A stretch of DNA of 64,000 bases from Diadophis punctatus similis (taxonomy: Eukaryota > Chordata > Lepidosauria > Squamata > Dipsadidae). Below, one piece after another: positions 32,446-44,271 of the stretch. The stretch is taken from the NCBI GenBank assembly GCA_023053685.1, contig JALIGW010000026.1, positions 3,837,194 through 3,901,193 on the forward strand, given 5' to 3'. A program made the position numbers and the translations under genes. Within the stretch, counting starts at the first letter, position 1, and each line of letters begins with the position of its first letter. The notes beneath the pieces were generated by a model. The model was given only the letters and a program-made list of their open reading frames with translations, did not search any database and was not told the origin of the DNA.

Positions 32446-32727
32446 GTATATATATAAATATATATACCGGTATAATCTCCTCTCTCTCCCCCCCCCCCCA
32501 CTAAAGATATAATTACTGTCCACCATGAAGTCTTCACTCAGGTCCTCATACACTCATTAAATAGATAGGGATAGATATAAGCCAGACTACTGTACATTGT
32601 GAAGTCTTCACTCAGGTCCTCATATATAGCTTAGATAGATAGGGGCACCGATAAAACCAAAGTACTTTGCATTGTGAAGTCTTCACTCAGGTCATATATC
32701 TAACTATCTATATCTCTATCAATCAAT

Positions 32728-33027
<300 letters not shown>

Positions 33028-33127
33028 NNNNNNNNNNNNNNNNNNNNNNNNNNNNNNNNNNNNNNNNNNNNNNNNNNNNNNNNNNNNNNNNNNNNNNNNN
33101 NNNNNNNNNNNNNNNNNNNNNNNNNNN
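33028..33127. other. assembly gap, exactly 100 N
   Basis: A fixed 100-N block, so a gap of unknown size rather than a measured one. GACA and GGAT units follow it. Confidence 0.99.
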
Positions 33128-33432
33128 AGACAGACAGATATGGATGGATGGATGGATATAATCAGGGTATAATATTGCATTTACATTTGCTAAATCATCA
33201 CACCTAGAAGATCTTAATGCAGTTGTATATTCAAGATAGGTAGGTATGTGTTTGTGTGTGTATGTGCTTTCAAAGTTTTTCTCCAGGCATCTGTACATTT
33301 TGATATGGAAAATCAGGAAATATTCAAAAATCACAGGTCAAATGAATAAGGAGGGGTTTTAAAAGAAAAAAAAATGCAAACCGTTTTGAACATTTAATGT
33401 TCTTTATATCATAAACTCCAGGTGAGGCCTGG

Positions 33433-33434
<2 letters not shown>

Positions 33435-33520
<86 letters not shown>

Positions 33521-33521
33521 T
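33435..33521. repeat. (GT)n(AT)n array
   Basis: About 30 GT units then about 12 AT units. Confidence 0.97.
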
Positions 33522-33524
33522 CTT

Positions 33525-34685
33525 TATATATACAGTATATATGCTGTACAGTATATCGCTTTTACTGTAACATGTCAACATCAGCGAACTGTTGCTAACC
33601 TATCAATAGAAATTATTAGACGGATGCCATTGATAAATACACATAAACGCCCAAATCCAGATCTTCCACAGGAAGACACAATATCAAACATGACATAAAT
33701 TTGGCTTTTCTTCAAAAGGGATCCCAGAGCCAACGTCCGGCCTCACTTTCTGCTCAGCAAGGAGAAGGATATATCAGCAACCTGCTTCGTGATTGATTCA
33801 CCGCATCTTTTGCATCTTCCTGTTTTTTGTGGGGTTTTTTTTTTGTTTTTGTTTTTTTTAACATGGCATTCTACTCCTCCAAAGTCAACGTCGGGCGCGG
33901 CATCGAATGTAATCCGCCTTAGTGTAAATCCCAATTAAGAGGCTTTTTGGAAACTATGACTAATCTCATCCAGGCACCGCGGAGTGACATGCTGCTGTCA
34001 GCCGTCACTGGGTTGAGCTTGGTTATTCTCGCCACTGGGATGGATAAAGGAAGCGGAGCAGATCAAACGGCTTGTGTAAAAAAATTGTCGATGTGTGGCA
34101 GGGATTAGAAGCGGCCCTTATTGGGTAGGTGGAAGAGGATGGGATGGGCACCTGTGGGTGGTACCGTCTTCTGGCCTGCCACTGCTTATCATAGAGGTTC
34201 TTCAATCCACCCAAAGGCAAGACACGCACGTCTAGACGTTCCCCCTTTAAAAAAATAACAAGGGGGGGGGAACCCCAGTCTTTCAAAATAATTTGCATGC
34301 ATTCAGCAAAGGGAGGAACACATACCTCTTTTCCTTGTCAGCAAAACTCTCTCTTTTACCGGCAGCGTGGAGCCAAGAGGCGGTTCGTTTATGCGTAATT
34401 AGTTGTGGAGACAACAGACTCACTAACTTCTCCTGATGAGTTGTGTGGGGTTTTGGGGGTTGGTTTTTTTTTTTTTTTTGGCATGGATACAGATCTTCTG
34501 TTGAAGCAATAACTGGGTGGCAGGGTGGCTAGTGGGTGGCTAGGTGAGTAGTAACTTCACACAGATGGATATATTCAAGTGCTTAGGGGAGAACGCAGAT
34601 TTCCACCTGTCGCTCTAAGAATCAGGTAGATTCCAACCAATCTTCTGGTAGAAGAGAATCTCTGTAACTCAAGGTTGAAATCTGG
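33525..34685. other. intergenic single-copy block
   Basis: No exon recognised. 33880-34020 is repeat-free with balanced composition (GTGACATGCTGCTGTCAG) and is a candidate conserved non-coding element; unproven. Confidence 0.35.
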
Positions 34686-34844
34686 GGTCCTGGGTGCTCT
34701 CTGAGCTTGGTGGTTTTCTTGCAGGCATTGAACTACCCAACTAGGTAACATCATTAGTGCTAGAAGGAAGTGCCGTTTGCCGCGTGGAGAAGAGGAGGAG
34801 GAGAATGGCTGTGGGGTCCTTAATGCTCTCTGAACTTGGTGGTT

Positions 34845-34896
34845 TTCTTGCAGATTTTTCATTACCAAACTAGGTAACATCATCAGTGCTAGAAGG
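34845..34896 (-). ncRNA. hammerhead-like motif
   Basis: CTGATGA intact, stem II TTACC/GGTAA perfect with loop TAGTTT, stem I TTCTAGCA/TGCAAGAA 7 of 8 pairs. The GAAAC-GTC segment has decayed to GAAAAATC, so it is probably inactive. Confidence 0.6.
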
Positions 34897-34897
34897 G

Positions 34898-35438
34898 AGT
34901 CATTGGCAACCTTCAGTCTCAAAAGACTATGGTATCGTGCTCTGGAAAGAGTTCCTAAAACAGCATCTAGTGTGGCTAAAAAGGCCAATCCGAGAGTGGC
35001 AATCCCTTCCACACTGAGGGCAGATCCATTCTGTCCCCTGCCTGGCCCCCGGATTTCGCTGGTTCCGGGACTGCCTCTTTGCCTCAGCCTGCCGAACGAG
35101 TGTCTCCTCGAAATGGAGAAGGCCATACTGCGTCTTTAGCCTCCAAGAGGAACGATCAGAGGTCAAGGTTAATGTCCTTGACCTCTGTTAATGTCCATTC
35201 CCAAGGCCTTTAAATCCCTCTTACAGATATCCTTATATCGCAGCTGTGGTCTCCCTCTGGGGCGCTTTCCCTGCACCATACAGGAGTTCACCATACAGGA
35301 GATCTTTCGGAATCCGCCCATCATCCATTTTCACAACATGCCCAAGCCAGCGAAGATGTCGCTACTTCAACAGTGTATACATGCTAGAAATTCCAGCACG
35401 TTCCAAGACTGCGCTATTTGGAACTTTGTCATGCCAGA
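34898..35438 (-). mobile_element. LINE ORF2 C-terminal fragment
   Basis: Minus-strand frames carry LRWLGHVVKMDDGRIPKDLL, RPQLRYKDICKRDLKALG, SDRSSWRLKTQ and a zinc-finger-like CPQCGRDCHSRIGLFSH. This is the end of a non-LTR retrotransposon ORF2. Stops and a frame change show it is dead. The clade is not assigned with confidence. Confidence 0.75.
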
Positions 35439-35625
35439 GTGGGGTTTGTAGAGAGGAGGAGGAGGAGGAGGAGGAGGAGGAGGAGGAGGAGGAGGAGGAG
35501 GAGGAGGAGGAGGAGGAGGAGGAGGACAACGACTATGGGGTCCTTGGTGCACTTTGAGCTTGGTTGTTGTCCTGCAGAAGTTTCATTACCATACTTGGTA
35601 ACATCTTCCATTCTAGAAGGGAATG

Positions 35626-35663
35626 GGGTTACCTTCTTATTGTGTCCAATAAGAAGGTAACCC
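35626..35663. repeat. perfect 17-bp hairpin, 4-nt loop
   Basis: GGGTTACCTTCTTATTG and its exact complement are separated by TGTC, just beyond the last hammerhead unit and before a CR1 tail. Confidence 0.95.
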
Positions 35664-35667
35664 TTGC

Positions 35668-35735
35668 TCCAGGCGTTGGACTAGAGTATCTCCAAGGTCC
35701 CTTCCAACTCTGTTATTCTATTCTGCATTCCGATT
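35668..35735 (+). mobile_element. CR1 3' tail
   Basis: GTTGGACTAGAGTATCTCC and CCCTTCCAACTCTG. Confidence 0.85.
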
Positions 35736-35739
35736 TGCA

Positions 35740-37425
35740 AAAGAGCTGGCAGTGCTTTCTAATGTACTAACATTCCTAGGAAGGGAAATGTAGATTTGTG
35801 TATTCGGAAATACACAAATACATTGGGGGTGGGGTGGGGGAAATGACACCTTTTAGGTTGTCTGTGTGTGGTGTTTGTGTGTCTATCTACGTGTGCATGT
35901 GTAGGAGGTAGACCAAGCTTTTGGTGAGCATCTAATGAGCTTATCTCTCAGGCTTTGCAGAAATGGCCAAGCCCAGCTGCCGCCTTCACCGGCTGTTGTA
36001 GTGAGTCACAGACAAGCCGAGAAGGGAACCACCAGGTCTCGATCTCCGGTTCTGGCACTTTTGAGAAAGTTACTGGAGATATGTCCTGGAGGAGATTTGC
36101 TTTAAGAACTTCACACCCAGATGAGCTTTCCTGAACAGACTCCCTTCTATCTATTCTCCTCTGAGTTTCTGCCAGGTTTCAGGGGCTGTAGCATTAGCCA
36201 ACCATGGTTGCCGAAAGTGGTGGAAGACCATGGCTGGGTTAATGGCTCTAGGGACCCCTTCTATTGAACTGTCAGTCTTGCTAGGTTAAACCAGACAGGA
36301 AACACAAGAAATGAGCTAATTCTACTTTACGGTAGGAGAGTCTTGCAAGTCCACAATTCTCCATCCACCTTTTTTACAACCTGGGAAATTGAAAGGGAAT
36401 TTCCTTTGTGTTTCTCTCTCTCTCTCTCTCTAGCCCTTACGCAGCTGTGGGCTATGCTGTCCCTTATCTGAGGCAGTGTCTCTATTTCCCACTACCCCAT
36501 TTTCTAAGGTCATTCTCACAGCCAGCATAGGAGGAAGCAAGTTGTCCCTGAAGTTACCGACTCATAGTTGGCTACGGAGGCAAGGTTATCGTTCCTGTTC
36601 CGACTACTTTGGTCTCCAGTGTCGTGCAACAAAAACGAAACTATTGTGACTTAGGTGGATAATGCACTTTTATAGTTTAGCCACTAGGTGGCAGTGGCCA
36701 GAATTGATAACTCTATTGGGCGGCAGAGTCAAATGCAGAGTCAGCTCCTCAAGACACTGGAGAAAGTTCATTTCCTCTATCTCTTTAACTGGAAATACCA
36801 AGGGTTTGAATATGGGATGTTTGCACATCAATCAAACGCTCTGCCATTGAGATCTGAGTCTTCCTCAGGGTAAATAATGCTGTTGCTTGTGTCAAAAAAC
36901 CTGCCAATTAGCTCCAGGCAAGAAAACGCATGAATGACAGTGACACCAGCTTCAGCGTCTCTCCCCACCCTTGCTCTGGGCACACGTGTTTGTGATTCTC
37001 TGTCGCAGAGTTGCTGCGTTGATTGACAGCAGGAAACCCCCCCCATTGGCATTTCTTTTGAAGGAACATCTGGTGGCCCCACTTCATTTCATGTTCCCAT
37101 CATGTTAGAAGTTGCAGAGATGTGGAGCGGGACCAAGAGGCCTGGCAGTCAACGTTCAAAAGGACGTGGTAAGGTAATCAAGGAGACTCTCACAACATAC
37201 ACAGGAGGATTGGCTCCTCCAGCTTGCAATAGTTGTTTTACTCCTTTAAAACACCCTCCCAAAGATGTCACCAAACCTATTTTTTAAACTCTGATTTCTC
37301 ACCTAGATGTATGGTCATCAATCTGGAGATTTGGGGTTTAAAAACCAGAGGGGTGTGTGGGTGAGGAGTTACAATAAACTTAGAATAGATGAGCCAAGAT
37401 GAGTTTCCTCCCTGCTGTTCCATTT
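35740..37425. other. intergenic single-copy block
   Basis: No gene recognised. It contains a CTCF-like site (separate entry). Confidence 0.4.
36678..36698 (+). promoter_or_regulatory. CTCF-like motif
   Basis: TAGCCACTAGGTGGCAGTGG fits the CTCF core CCASYAGRKGGCR. Occupancy cannot be judged from sequence. Confidence 0.5.
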
Positions 37426-37429
37426 ATCC

Positions 37430-37760
37430 ATTTAGAAGGTGTCTAACCGGTCAGTCCTAAAGGAGATCAACCCTGACTGCTCTTTAGAAGGCCAGATCCT
37501 GAAGATGAAACTCAAATACTTTGGCCACCTAATGAGAAGGAAGGACTCACTGGAGAAGAAGAGCCTGATGCTGGGAACGATTGAGGGCAAAAGAAGAAGG
37601 GGACGGCAGAGAATGAGGCGGTTGGATGGAGTCACTGAAGCAGTCGGCGTGAGCTTAAATGGACTCCAGAGGATGGTAGAGGACAGGAAGGCCTGGAGGA
37701 ACGTTGTCCATGGGGTCACGATGGGTCAGACACGACTTCGCAACTAACAAAAAAACGTCT
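37430..37760 (+). mobile_element. Bov-B (RTE) LINE ORF2 C-terminus
   Basis: A frame open at 37439-37747 reads LKYFGHLMRRKDSLEKKSLM, LGTIEGKRRRGRQRMRRLDG and DRKAWRNVVHGVTMGQTRLRN, the well-known Bov-B/RTE C-terminus. It is 5' truncated. Bov-B is the partner LINE of the Sauria SINEs seen throughout the window. Confidence 0.93.
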
Positions 37761-38635
37761 GATAGGGAGATGAGTGTCATATAAATTTAATTAAAAATGG
37801 ATAGAATCCCGCAGATCTATAGGAGACGACCAGGCTGAATCTGAAGGAGGGGTCAAATGTGTCATCAGTCTCGAGTCCCTTCGTGCCCGCAAGAGATCTA
37901 AGGCCAGCCCACTCTTACATTCATTTGAACTGCCTGGATTTCCTGATTTCTCATGTTTGAAGTTTTCTCAACTTTTAGCATCCCCTTCAGTGAAGCAAAG
38001 TTGTTCTTCTTGCACTTATTTATTTATGATTTATTAAACAGTCAGTGCAACTTACGTAACAAGTGTTGCAAAAGGAACACAAACAGCTGACTCTTGTTGT
38101 TCTGGCTGCCGGTATAACTCAGGCATATTCATGTCTCAGAGTTAAGGGCTTGGTTGCTTCTGAACAAACACCGGGCATTGTCCTGCCTCCCCATGGTTTT
38201 GTAATTGACACAATTGCAGAGGAATTGACAGAAAAATGAGCAAGAAGGTCCCAATATTAAACCTTCAGCCAAGAGCCAAAATCAAAGTGTGTTTTCTTTT
38301 TCTGCTAACTTTGTAACCCAGTGGATCTCTGCTTTGCTTTCCTTAGGTCCAGATTGAAGAACAGATATGGGTGGCTGGGTTCAAGGGTTCCAGAAGCGAA
38401 TCCTTGAGATTAGGTGAGATAGATGGAATTACACGTCCAGTTTTAAGCTGTTCTCCACTTCTCCCAAGTGGCCTGCTCATTACGTTCTGAATAAAACCTG
38501 ATCAAACTTGATCTAGCAGATTAATACAGGTTCTGACCAGCTTTTATCCTCTGCTGGTTTAGACCTAAATGTTTCTCAACTCTGCTTGAAAGCTTCAGAG
38601 CTTGAACTTCAGATGGGGTCTCCAAGATATTTTGG
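37760..38635. other. intergenic sequence, no feature
   Basis: No gene or repeat recognised. Confidence 0.4.
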
Positions 38636-38639
38636 ACAG

Positions 38640-38892
38640 AAGAGCCGAGGTGGCGCAGCGGTTAGAGGAGTACTGCAGGCCACTTTAGCTGACTGTGATC
38701 CGCAGGTCAGCGGTTCAAATCTCACCGGGCTCAAGGTTGACTCAGCCTTCCATCCTTCCGAGGTAGGTAAAATGAGGACCCAGATTGTCGGGGGCAATAT
38801 AAATATACATTGCTTACTGGTGTAAACCGCTTAGAGAGTGCTTGCACTGTGAGGCGGTATATAAATCTCACAAATAAATAAATAAATAAATA
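38640..38892 (+). mobile_element. Sauria SINE with (AAAT)n tail
   Basis: Complete copy of the AAAT-tailed subfamily also present at 1419 and 6174. Confidence 0.93.
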
Positions 38893-39011
38893 TCTTCTGT
38901 TCCTGAACTATAGGTTTCCACTCCCTCAGTGGAAAGATACAGGATTCCATTTCTTGAGGTTTCAAATCAAAGCTTCCGAAAAGCTTCGAAAACTTAAAGA
39001 AACTACTGAGC

Positions 39012-39238
39012 CAGTGATGAAATCTACTTACCTTTCCTACCGGTTCGGAAGTGCACGCTTCACGCTTTTTCACCCCCGATCTGTTCGCACGCGCACTTTT
39101 TCACCCTCTGCGCATGCGCAGAAGGCTTTGCGCATGTGCAGAGGGTTAAAAAAAGAAAATGGCGGCATCCGGGCGGGTGGGTGGAGCAGCTGCTACCGGT
39201 ACGCCCAAACGGGCCGAACCGGTAGCATTTCACCCCTG
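39012..39238. mobile_element. hAT MITE (GGTGAAAT family, GC-rich form)
   Basis: Ends CAGTGATGAAATCTAC and GTAGCATTTCACCCCTG; interior CCTACCGGTTCGG and its inverse, with repeated CTGCGCATG. Confidence 0.8.
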
Positions 39239-39239
39239 A

Positions 39240-41780
39240 TTACTACTCTATGAACAGTGGAATCCTTGAGTCGTTTTTGTTGCCATCTACGGTTGTTTTG
39301 AAAGGTGTATAGCTCTGGCTCTTCAAATGCTCTCTGCTTCGAGTTGCAAGTCCTTTTTGGCAGCTACAAAGCCAACTCAAGAGTTCTGAGTCATAATAAG
39401 AAAAGTAGACACCATTCTTTTTTTTTTTTAAGCACCGGGCTCCTGTTCCGGGGAAGGGAGTGAAGGGTTGGGAGAAGAGGATATGGGAGGGCGGGGGGAG
39501 GGAGGGATATGCTTGATATTTTCTAATGCCAAAGACCGAATGAATGCCATCCGGTTGAGGAAAAGGAAGAAAAGAAAGAAGGTCACCCGCCATGGCAGAC
39601 AAAAGTTCTTTCTTTGTCCTTTTATAGCCGGCCACAAAAGATCGGCTTGGAAGGCTACAGCTGGGATCAGGCCCTGAGGCTGTTCCCCCTCCCAATCTTT
39701 CCCCACCCCTCTCGATACGCCATCCCTTCTCCATTCAGCTCAGCTGGGGGGGTGTTTGTCCCGAACAATAGGAGAACAAGCTACGGTCACAATAGAGGTT
39801 GATTTTGGTTGACCTTCTTGGTTTGGGGTGTGACTCCTGGATATCAATGAAGAGAACGGGGAGGGGAGGAAATCTCTTAAAGTTTTTTGTGTTCCCACCC
39901 TTGCAAAGCTAAAAGGGGCACGTGTGACGCCTGGGCTGGTTGAAAAGCGGGCTCTGCAACTAGATGCCAGTCTCCAATCCTCATCCTCAAAACCGTCATC
40001 AAAATGGACCAATTTGTACAGCAAAGCCAATAGAAAGACATCAATTTGTAGGATGTTGGACTGCATAAACCAGATCTTTGAAAGACTTTTTAGAGCTCAG
40101 GACGAAACGCTTATTCTGCCACGGCATCTAGCACTAACTATTTTGGTTGCAGGAACCTATTTTTTTTTGAGGGTGGGGAGAGAGACCTAAATGTGTTTTT
40201 TCAAAAGGCAACTGGACTTTGTTTGTTTGTTTTTTCCCCTTGAAGATGTTTGGCTTCTCATCCAAGAAACTTCTTCAGTTCGTGAAGTAGACTTGGATGT
40301 GACATGAAATGTCTTAAGCGGGGAAAAACAAACAAAGAAAACGACTGGCTGGGCCGAACCGGCAGGAACTCATGGCACTTTGCATTACCCAAAAGAACAG
40401 ATCTCCTTTGTTTATTTCATGATTAAAAGGTGGGAATCCCTGAATAGAGATTTGCAGAAGCCCTAGAAATGATGGGATGTATCTCATTGAAGAAAAGAAA
40501 TACAAAAGAAACGAACTAGCAAATTCAAATTAAAAAGCGGGACTTTTTTGAAACGATGTGGGACAAATTGCTAAAAAGCAGGTCTGTCCTGCCAAAAGTG
40601 GGACGTCTGGTCACCTTATTGTTTATGTATGTCTAATAAAAAATAATTTTTTTTAAAAAAAGAAGAGACCAGACAACCGTTTGCCCTGAATGATATAGAG
40701 TCTCCTGCTTGAACAGGGGGTTGGGATGATAGTGGCAAGGATTCTGTAGAGATTCTCAATCATCCAGGTGATGGTTGTCCCAAAGACAAAAGGCTTTTCT
40801 TGGCTTTTTCCTTGAAAATGTTTCGCTTCTCATCCCAGAAGCTTCTGAAGAACTGAAGAAGTTCTTCTAAACGTTTTCCAGGAAAGATGCAAGAAAGTCC
40901 TGTCACTTTTGGGGAAAAGCATCTCCGAATTATTCTGTAATGTGCGTGCAGAGAGCAAGGAAGCAAGGGGGGGTCTGTTGCGTCTACTGCTGCTGCTCGT
41001 GACTTCCAACGTCCCTTCAGCAATTTTTTTTCAAATGATAAAGGGAGCCTTTGAGACCAGATTTCTCTCCCTGCCCTCCCCCCCCTAAAGAGTTTGAACA
41101 AATACCCTTCTGGCCCGTGGAAATTTAAGACGAAAGAAAAATATTTTTGCCACCGGAGTGAAAATTTGTCTCAGGGGTTGGAGTTCCTGGTGACCTCGCT
41201 TATGTACCACCTAGGAGAAAGTTTTCCTTTGGCCTGTTAAAGCAAACATTATAGTTGCAGAGCCCCTGGGCAGGCACTTTGCTTTGAACACGTCCTATTC
41301 TCTCCGCGTGGTTTCCGTTTGAGCCACGACGTATCCTGCCTTCTTCAACACTTTGGTGGAAGACTCCACCTCGAAAACAAGCCTGGAAAGATTATTTTCG
41401 AAAGCAAAGCTTCAGGATGGAAGGAAACGGAATGCCACCCATACTTTCGCTGGTCATCTCTAAGTATTCTTTTCGATTCAACTCTGGTCTTCTCCCCAGA
41501 AGTTGCTAAGCAGATTAGCAGGGGAATTCCACGACCCCCGCAAGAACCACAGCTCAAAGTGGTTGGGATGGGCAGGAGAAATGCTGTAACTGGCGAGGTT
41601 GCCTAGTTTGGCAGGTTTCCGGTCCAAATGTTGCCGGTTGGGCAAGTGACCTGGCATGACTGTGGGTTTGCTTATTTTATTAATTAAATTAAATTTACAT
41701 CCCACCTATCTCATGGTTCGGGGTGACCCTGAGTGCTTAAGAGGAAGACATGGGAAAGAGGCAGAAATCAGAGACTAGAC
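39240..41780. other. intergenic block with two hammerhead-like repeat fragments
   Basis: Repeats of the GGATGAG..CGAAAC type occur near 40235-40290 and 40745-40870 (GTTTCGCTTCTCATCCC, GAAGCTTCTGAAGAAC). Otherwise no gene or known repeat. Confidence 0.45.
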
Positions 41781-41857
41781 TGGCCCTGGTGATGTTACCT
41801 AGTATGGTAATGAAACGTTTGCGAGAAAGCAACCAAGCTTTCTTGGGACCAAGGACC

Positions 41858-42090
41858 CAGTGGTGAAATCCATTTTTTTTTACTACCGGTTCTGTGGGGG
41901 TGGCTTGGTGGGCATGGCAGGGGAAGGATACTGCAAAATCCCCACTCCAGGGGGAAGGATTTTGCAAAATCTCCATTCCCATCCCACTCTGGGGCCAACC
42001 AGAGGTGGTATTTGCCGGTTCTCCAAACTACTCAAAATTTCCACTACCGGTTCTCCAGAACCTGTCAGAACCTGCTGGATTTCACCCCTG
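41858..42090 (-). mobile_element. hAT MITE (GGTGAAATCC family) with 8-bp target duplication
   Basis: Ends CAGTGGTGAAATCC and GGATTTCACCCCTG; flanks CAAGGACC and CAAGGACA. Confidence 0.88.
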
Positions 42091-42289
42091 CAAGGACACA
42101 TAATCGTCGTCTTCCTCCTCCTCCTTCCCTCCCTCCACTGGTAATGAAACATTTGCAAGAAAGCAACCAAGCTCAGAGAGTACCAAGGACCACATACTCC
42201 TATTCCTATTCCTATTCCTCCTCTCCTCTCCTCTCCTCTCCTCTCCTCTCCTCTCCCTCCCTCCCTCCACTTCCACTCCATACATCCCA

Positions 42290-42345
42290 TTCCCTTCTAG
42301 CACTGATGATGTGACATAGTTCGGTACGGAAATGTCTGCAATTAA
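42290..42345 (+). ncRNA. hammerhead-like motif
   Basis: TTCTAGCA-CTGATGA, weaker stem II (TGTGACAT..GGTACG), GAAATGTC-TGCAATTA. The core is one base from canonical (C to T after GAAA). Confidence 0.5.
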
Positions 42346-42349
42346 AGAA

Positions 42350-43305
42350 CCCTCGGCCTTTTCTTTTTTTTAAGGCATTTGTTCGCTTTTTCAGCATTTT
42401 ACTGGAAAGCAAACAAATCAACAAACAAGCCATCGGAAGATTCTCTTCCGGCTTCGGAAGCGCCTTTCCACGCCAACCATTTCATACAACAATACCCCTG
42501 GAGACAAACGTGATCTTCGGAGTATTGATTGAGGAGCGTTTACGGGGACTCCCCTAACACAATTTCATCTTTTTACCACTTTTGCTGTGTCGATGTTTAT
42601 TCTGTCATTTCTCCAAAGCTTGCCCCGGATGTGCCGATTTCTGCCAGGCGGCCCAGCCAAATGGAACTGGCTCGACATCTCACCCATTATCTTCACAAAG
42701 AAAGAGAAACAGCATCCAGTCAAGAAAAGAAAGCATCATCCGATGTGTTTCTCTTTTTTTTGGTTGTTGTTGTTGTCTCGGTGACCAAAGCCTTGTCTGT
42801 AATTACAGAACCGCAAGGCTCAAATCTTCTCCCGGGTGTGGAATAAGATCCCATGTCACCTGGGATGAGTGGGTTGGCGAAGACGCTTTTTAAAAACGCT
42901 CACCACGTTCCCCGCGAGAACATCATGTCTGCAGCGTGTCAATCAAGGGTGATTAAATGCAGAGTCACAAAACCACATCAAGATGAAGTGATAAGGCAGA
43001 GAGAGGGAGGGAAAGAAAGAAAAGGAAGCGTGTGCACATGACGAAGGAGCTAAAATGCTTAGCGTTGTGGAAAAGCCCGTTGAACTAGAGCTTTTTGAGT
43101 ATAATCAGCAGTCCACGTTTACAAGAACATACCAGCTTATGCCTTAGGAATTTTTCAGCTTTGGGCCAAAATGGCTCCCGAGGTGTGGCCTTGTCAAGGA
43201 GCCAGATCTCAGCAAAGGAGGTTAGTAAGTAAAACCTCACTGCTGCCCCATTAATTCAGGTCATTTGATAAGGATATGTAGCCTACACTCATTTCATTGA
43301 ACTGG
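42350..43305. other. intergenic sequence, no feature
   Basis: No gene or repeat recognised. Confidence 0.4.
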
Positions 43306-43314
43306 GTTGAACTA

Positions 43315-43686
43315 GAAACTGGATTTGTCTAATCTAAGGAAGAGAAGGACAGGGGTGACATCCTAGCCGTCTTCCAATATTTGAGGGGCTGCCACAAAGA
43401 AGAGGCGGATCAACCTATTCTCCAAAGCACCAGAAGGCAGGACAGGAAACAATGGATGGAAACTAATCAAGGGGAGAAGCAGCTTGGAATGAAGGATGGA
43501 AACTTACCAAGGAGAGGAGCAACCTAGAACGAAGGAGGAATTTCCTGACAGTGAGAACAATTAATTGGTGGAACGACTTGCCTTCGGAAGTTCTACCCCG
43601 TTTTCCCCAAAATAAGACATCCCCTGATAATAAGCCCAATCGGGCTTTTGAGTGCATTGCAATAAGGCCAAGCGCTTATTTCAGGG

Positions 43687-43773
<87 letters not shown>

Positions 43774-44112
43774 GGAGGAGGAGGAGGAGGAGGAGGAGGA
43801 GGAGGAGGAGGAGGAGGAGGAGAGAAGAAGAAGAAGAAGAAGAAGAAGAAGAAGAAGAAGAAGAAGAAGAAGAAGAAGAAGAAGAAGAAGAAGAAGAAGA
43901 AGAAGAAGAAGAAGAAGAAGAAGAAGAAGAAGAAGAAGAAGAAGAAGAAGAAGAAGAAGAAGACAGGGTCTTATTTTCAGGGAAACATGGTAGATGCTCC
44001 ATCAATGGAGGTTTTCAAGAAAAGATTGGACAACCCTTTGACGAGGGTGGTCTCCTGGAGCAGTGGGTTGGACTAGAAGACCTCCAAGGTCCCTTGCAGT
44101 CCTAGGATTCTA
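43315..44112 (+). mobile_element. CR1 LINE 3' end split by a TA-MITE
   Basis: 43315-43593 and 43993-44112 join into one CR1 end at GGAAGTTC|TAGATGCTCC. It keeps TGACAGTGAGAACAATTAA and GACTAGAAGACCTCCAAGG. Confidence 0.9.
43596..43990. mobile_element. TA-MITE expanded by internal AAT/AGG/AAG arrays
   Basis: Left arm CCCCGTTTTCCCCAAAATAA and right arm AGGGAAACATGG are flanked by TA. Between them lie (AAT)n, (AGG)n and (AAG)n at 43686-43963, where the 132-bp relative has a short spacer. Confidence 0.88.
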
Positions 44113-44271
44113 TCTTCTATGAATGGCAATTTTGGGAGGGAATAATCCTGCGGACAGAGAGGACAGTCAGGAATTCCTTTTCCTGAAGAGGGGACCCAAT
44201 TTGGGTTTGGAATTCTCCCTTCGTTGCTCCCCTGTAGATCACTCTGAGGATGCTTGGGTAGAAAAGGTAGA

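Larger units (their letters stand above)
34690..35625 (-). mobile_element. tandem hammerhead-bearing units, split by a LINE
   Basis: Three units in minus orientation each contain CTTCTAGCA, the hammerhead core, TGCAAGAAAACCACC, CTCAGAG-like words and a GGA tract (35455-35526 in the last). A LINE fragment (34898-35438) interrupts the second unit within AAGGGAG|TGGGGTTTG. Confidence 0.75.
41786..42345 (+). mobile_element. tandem hammerhead-bearing units, split by a hAT MITE
   Basis: Three plus-strand copies: 41786-41830 (core CTGGTGA, one change; GAAACGTT), a partial copy at 42138-42175 (GGTAATGAAAC), and 42290-42345 (CTGATGA..GAAATGTC). A CTCCT pyrimidine run separates the last two. The hAT at 41858-42090 lies within the first unit. 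Confidence 0.75.
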
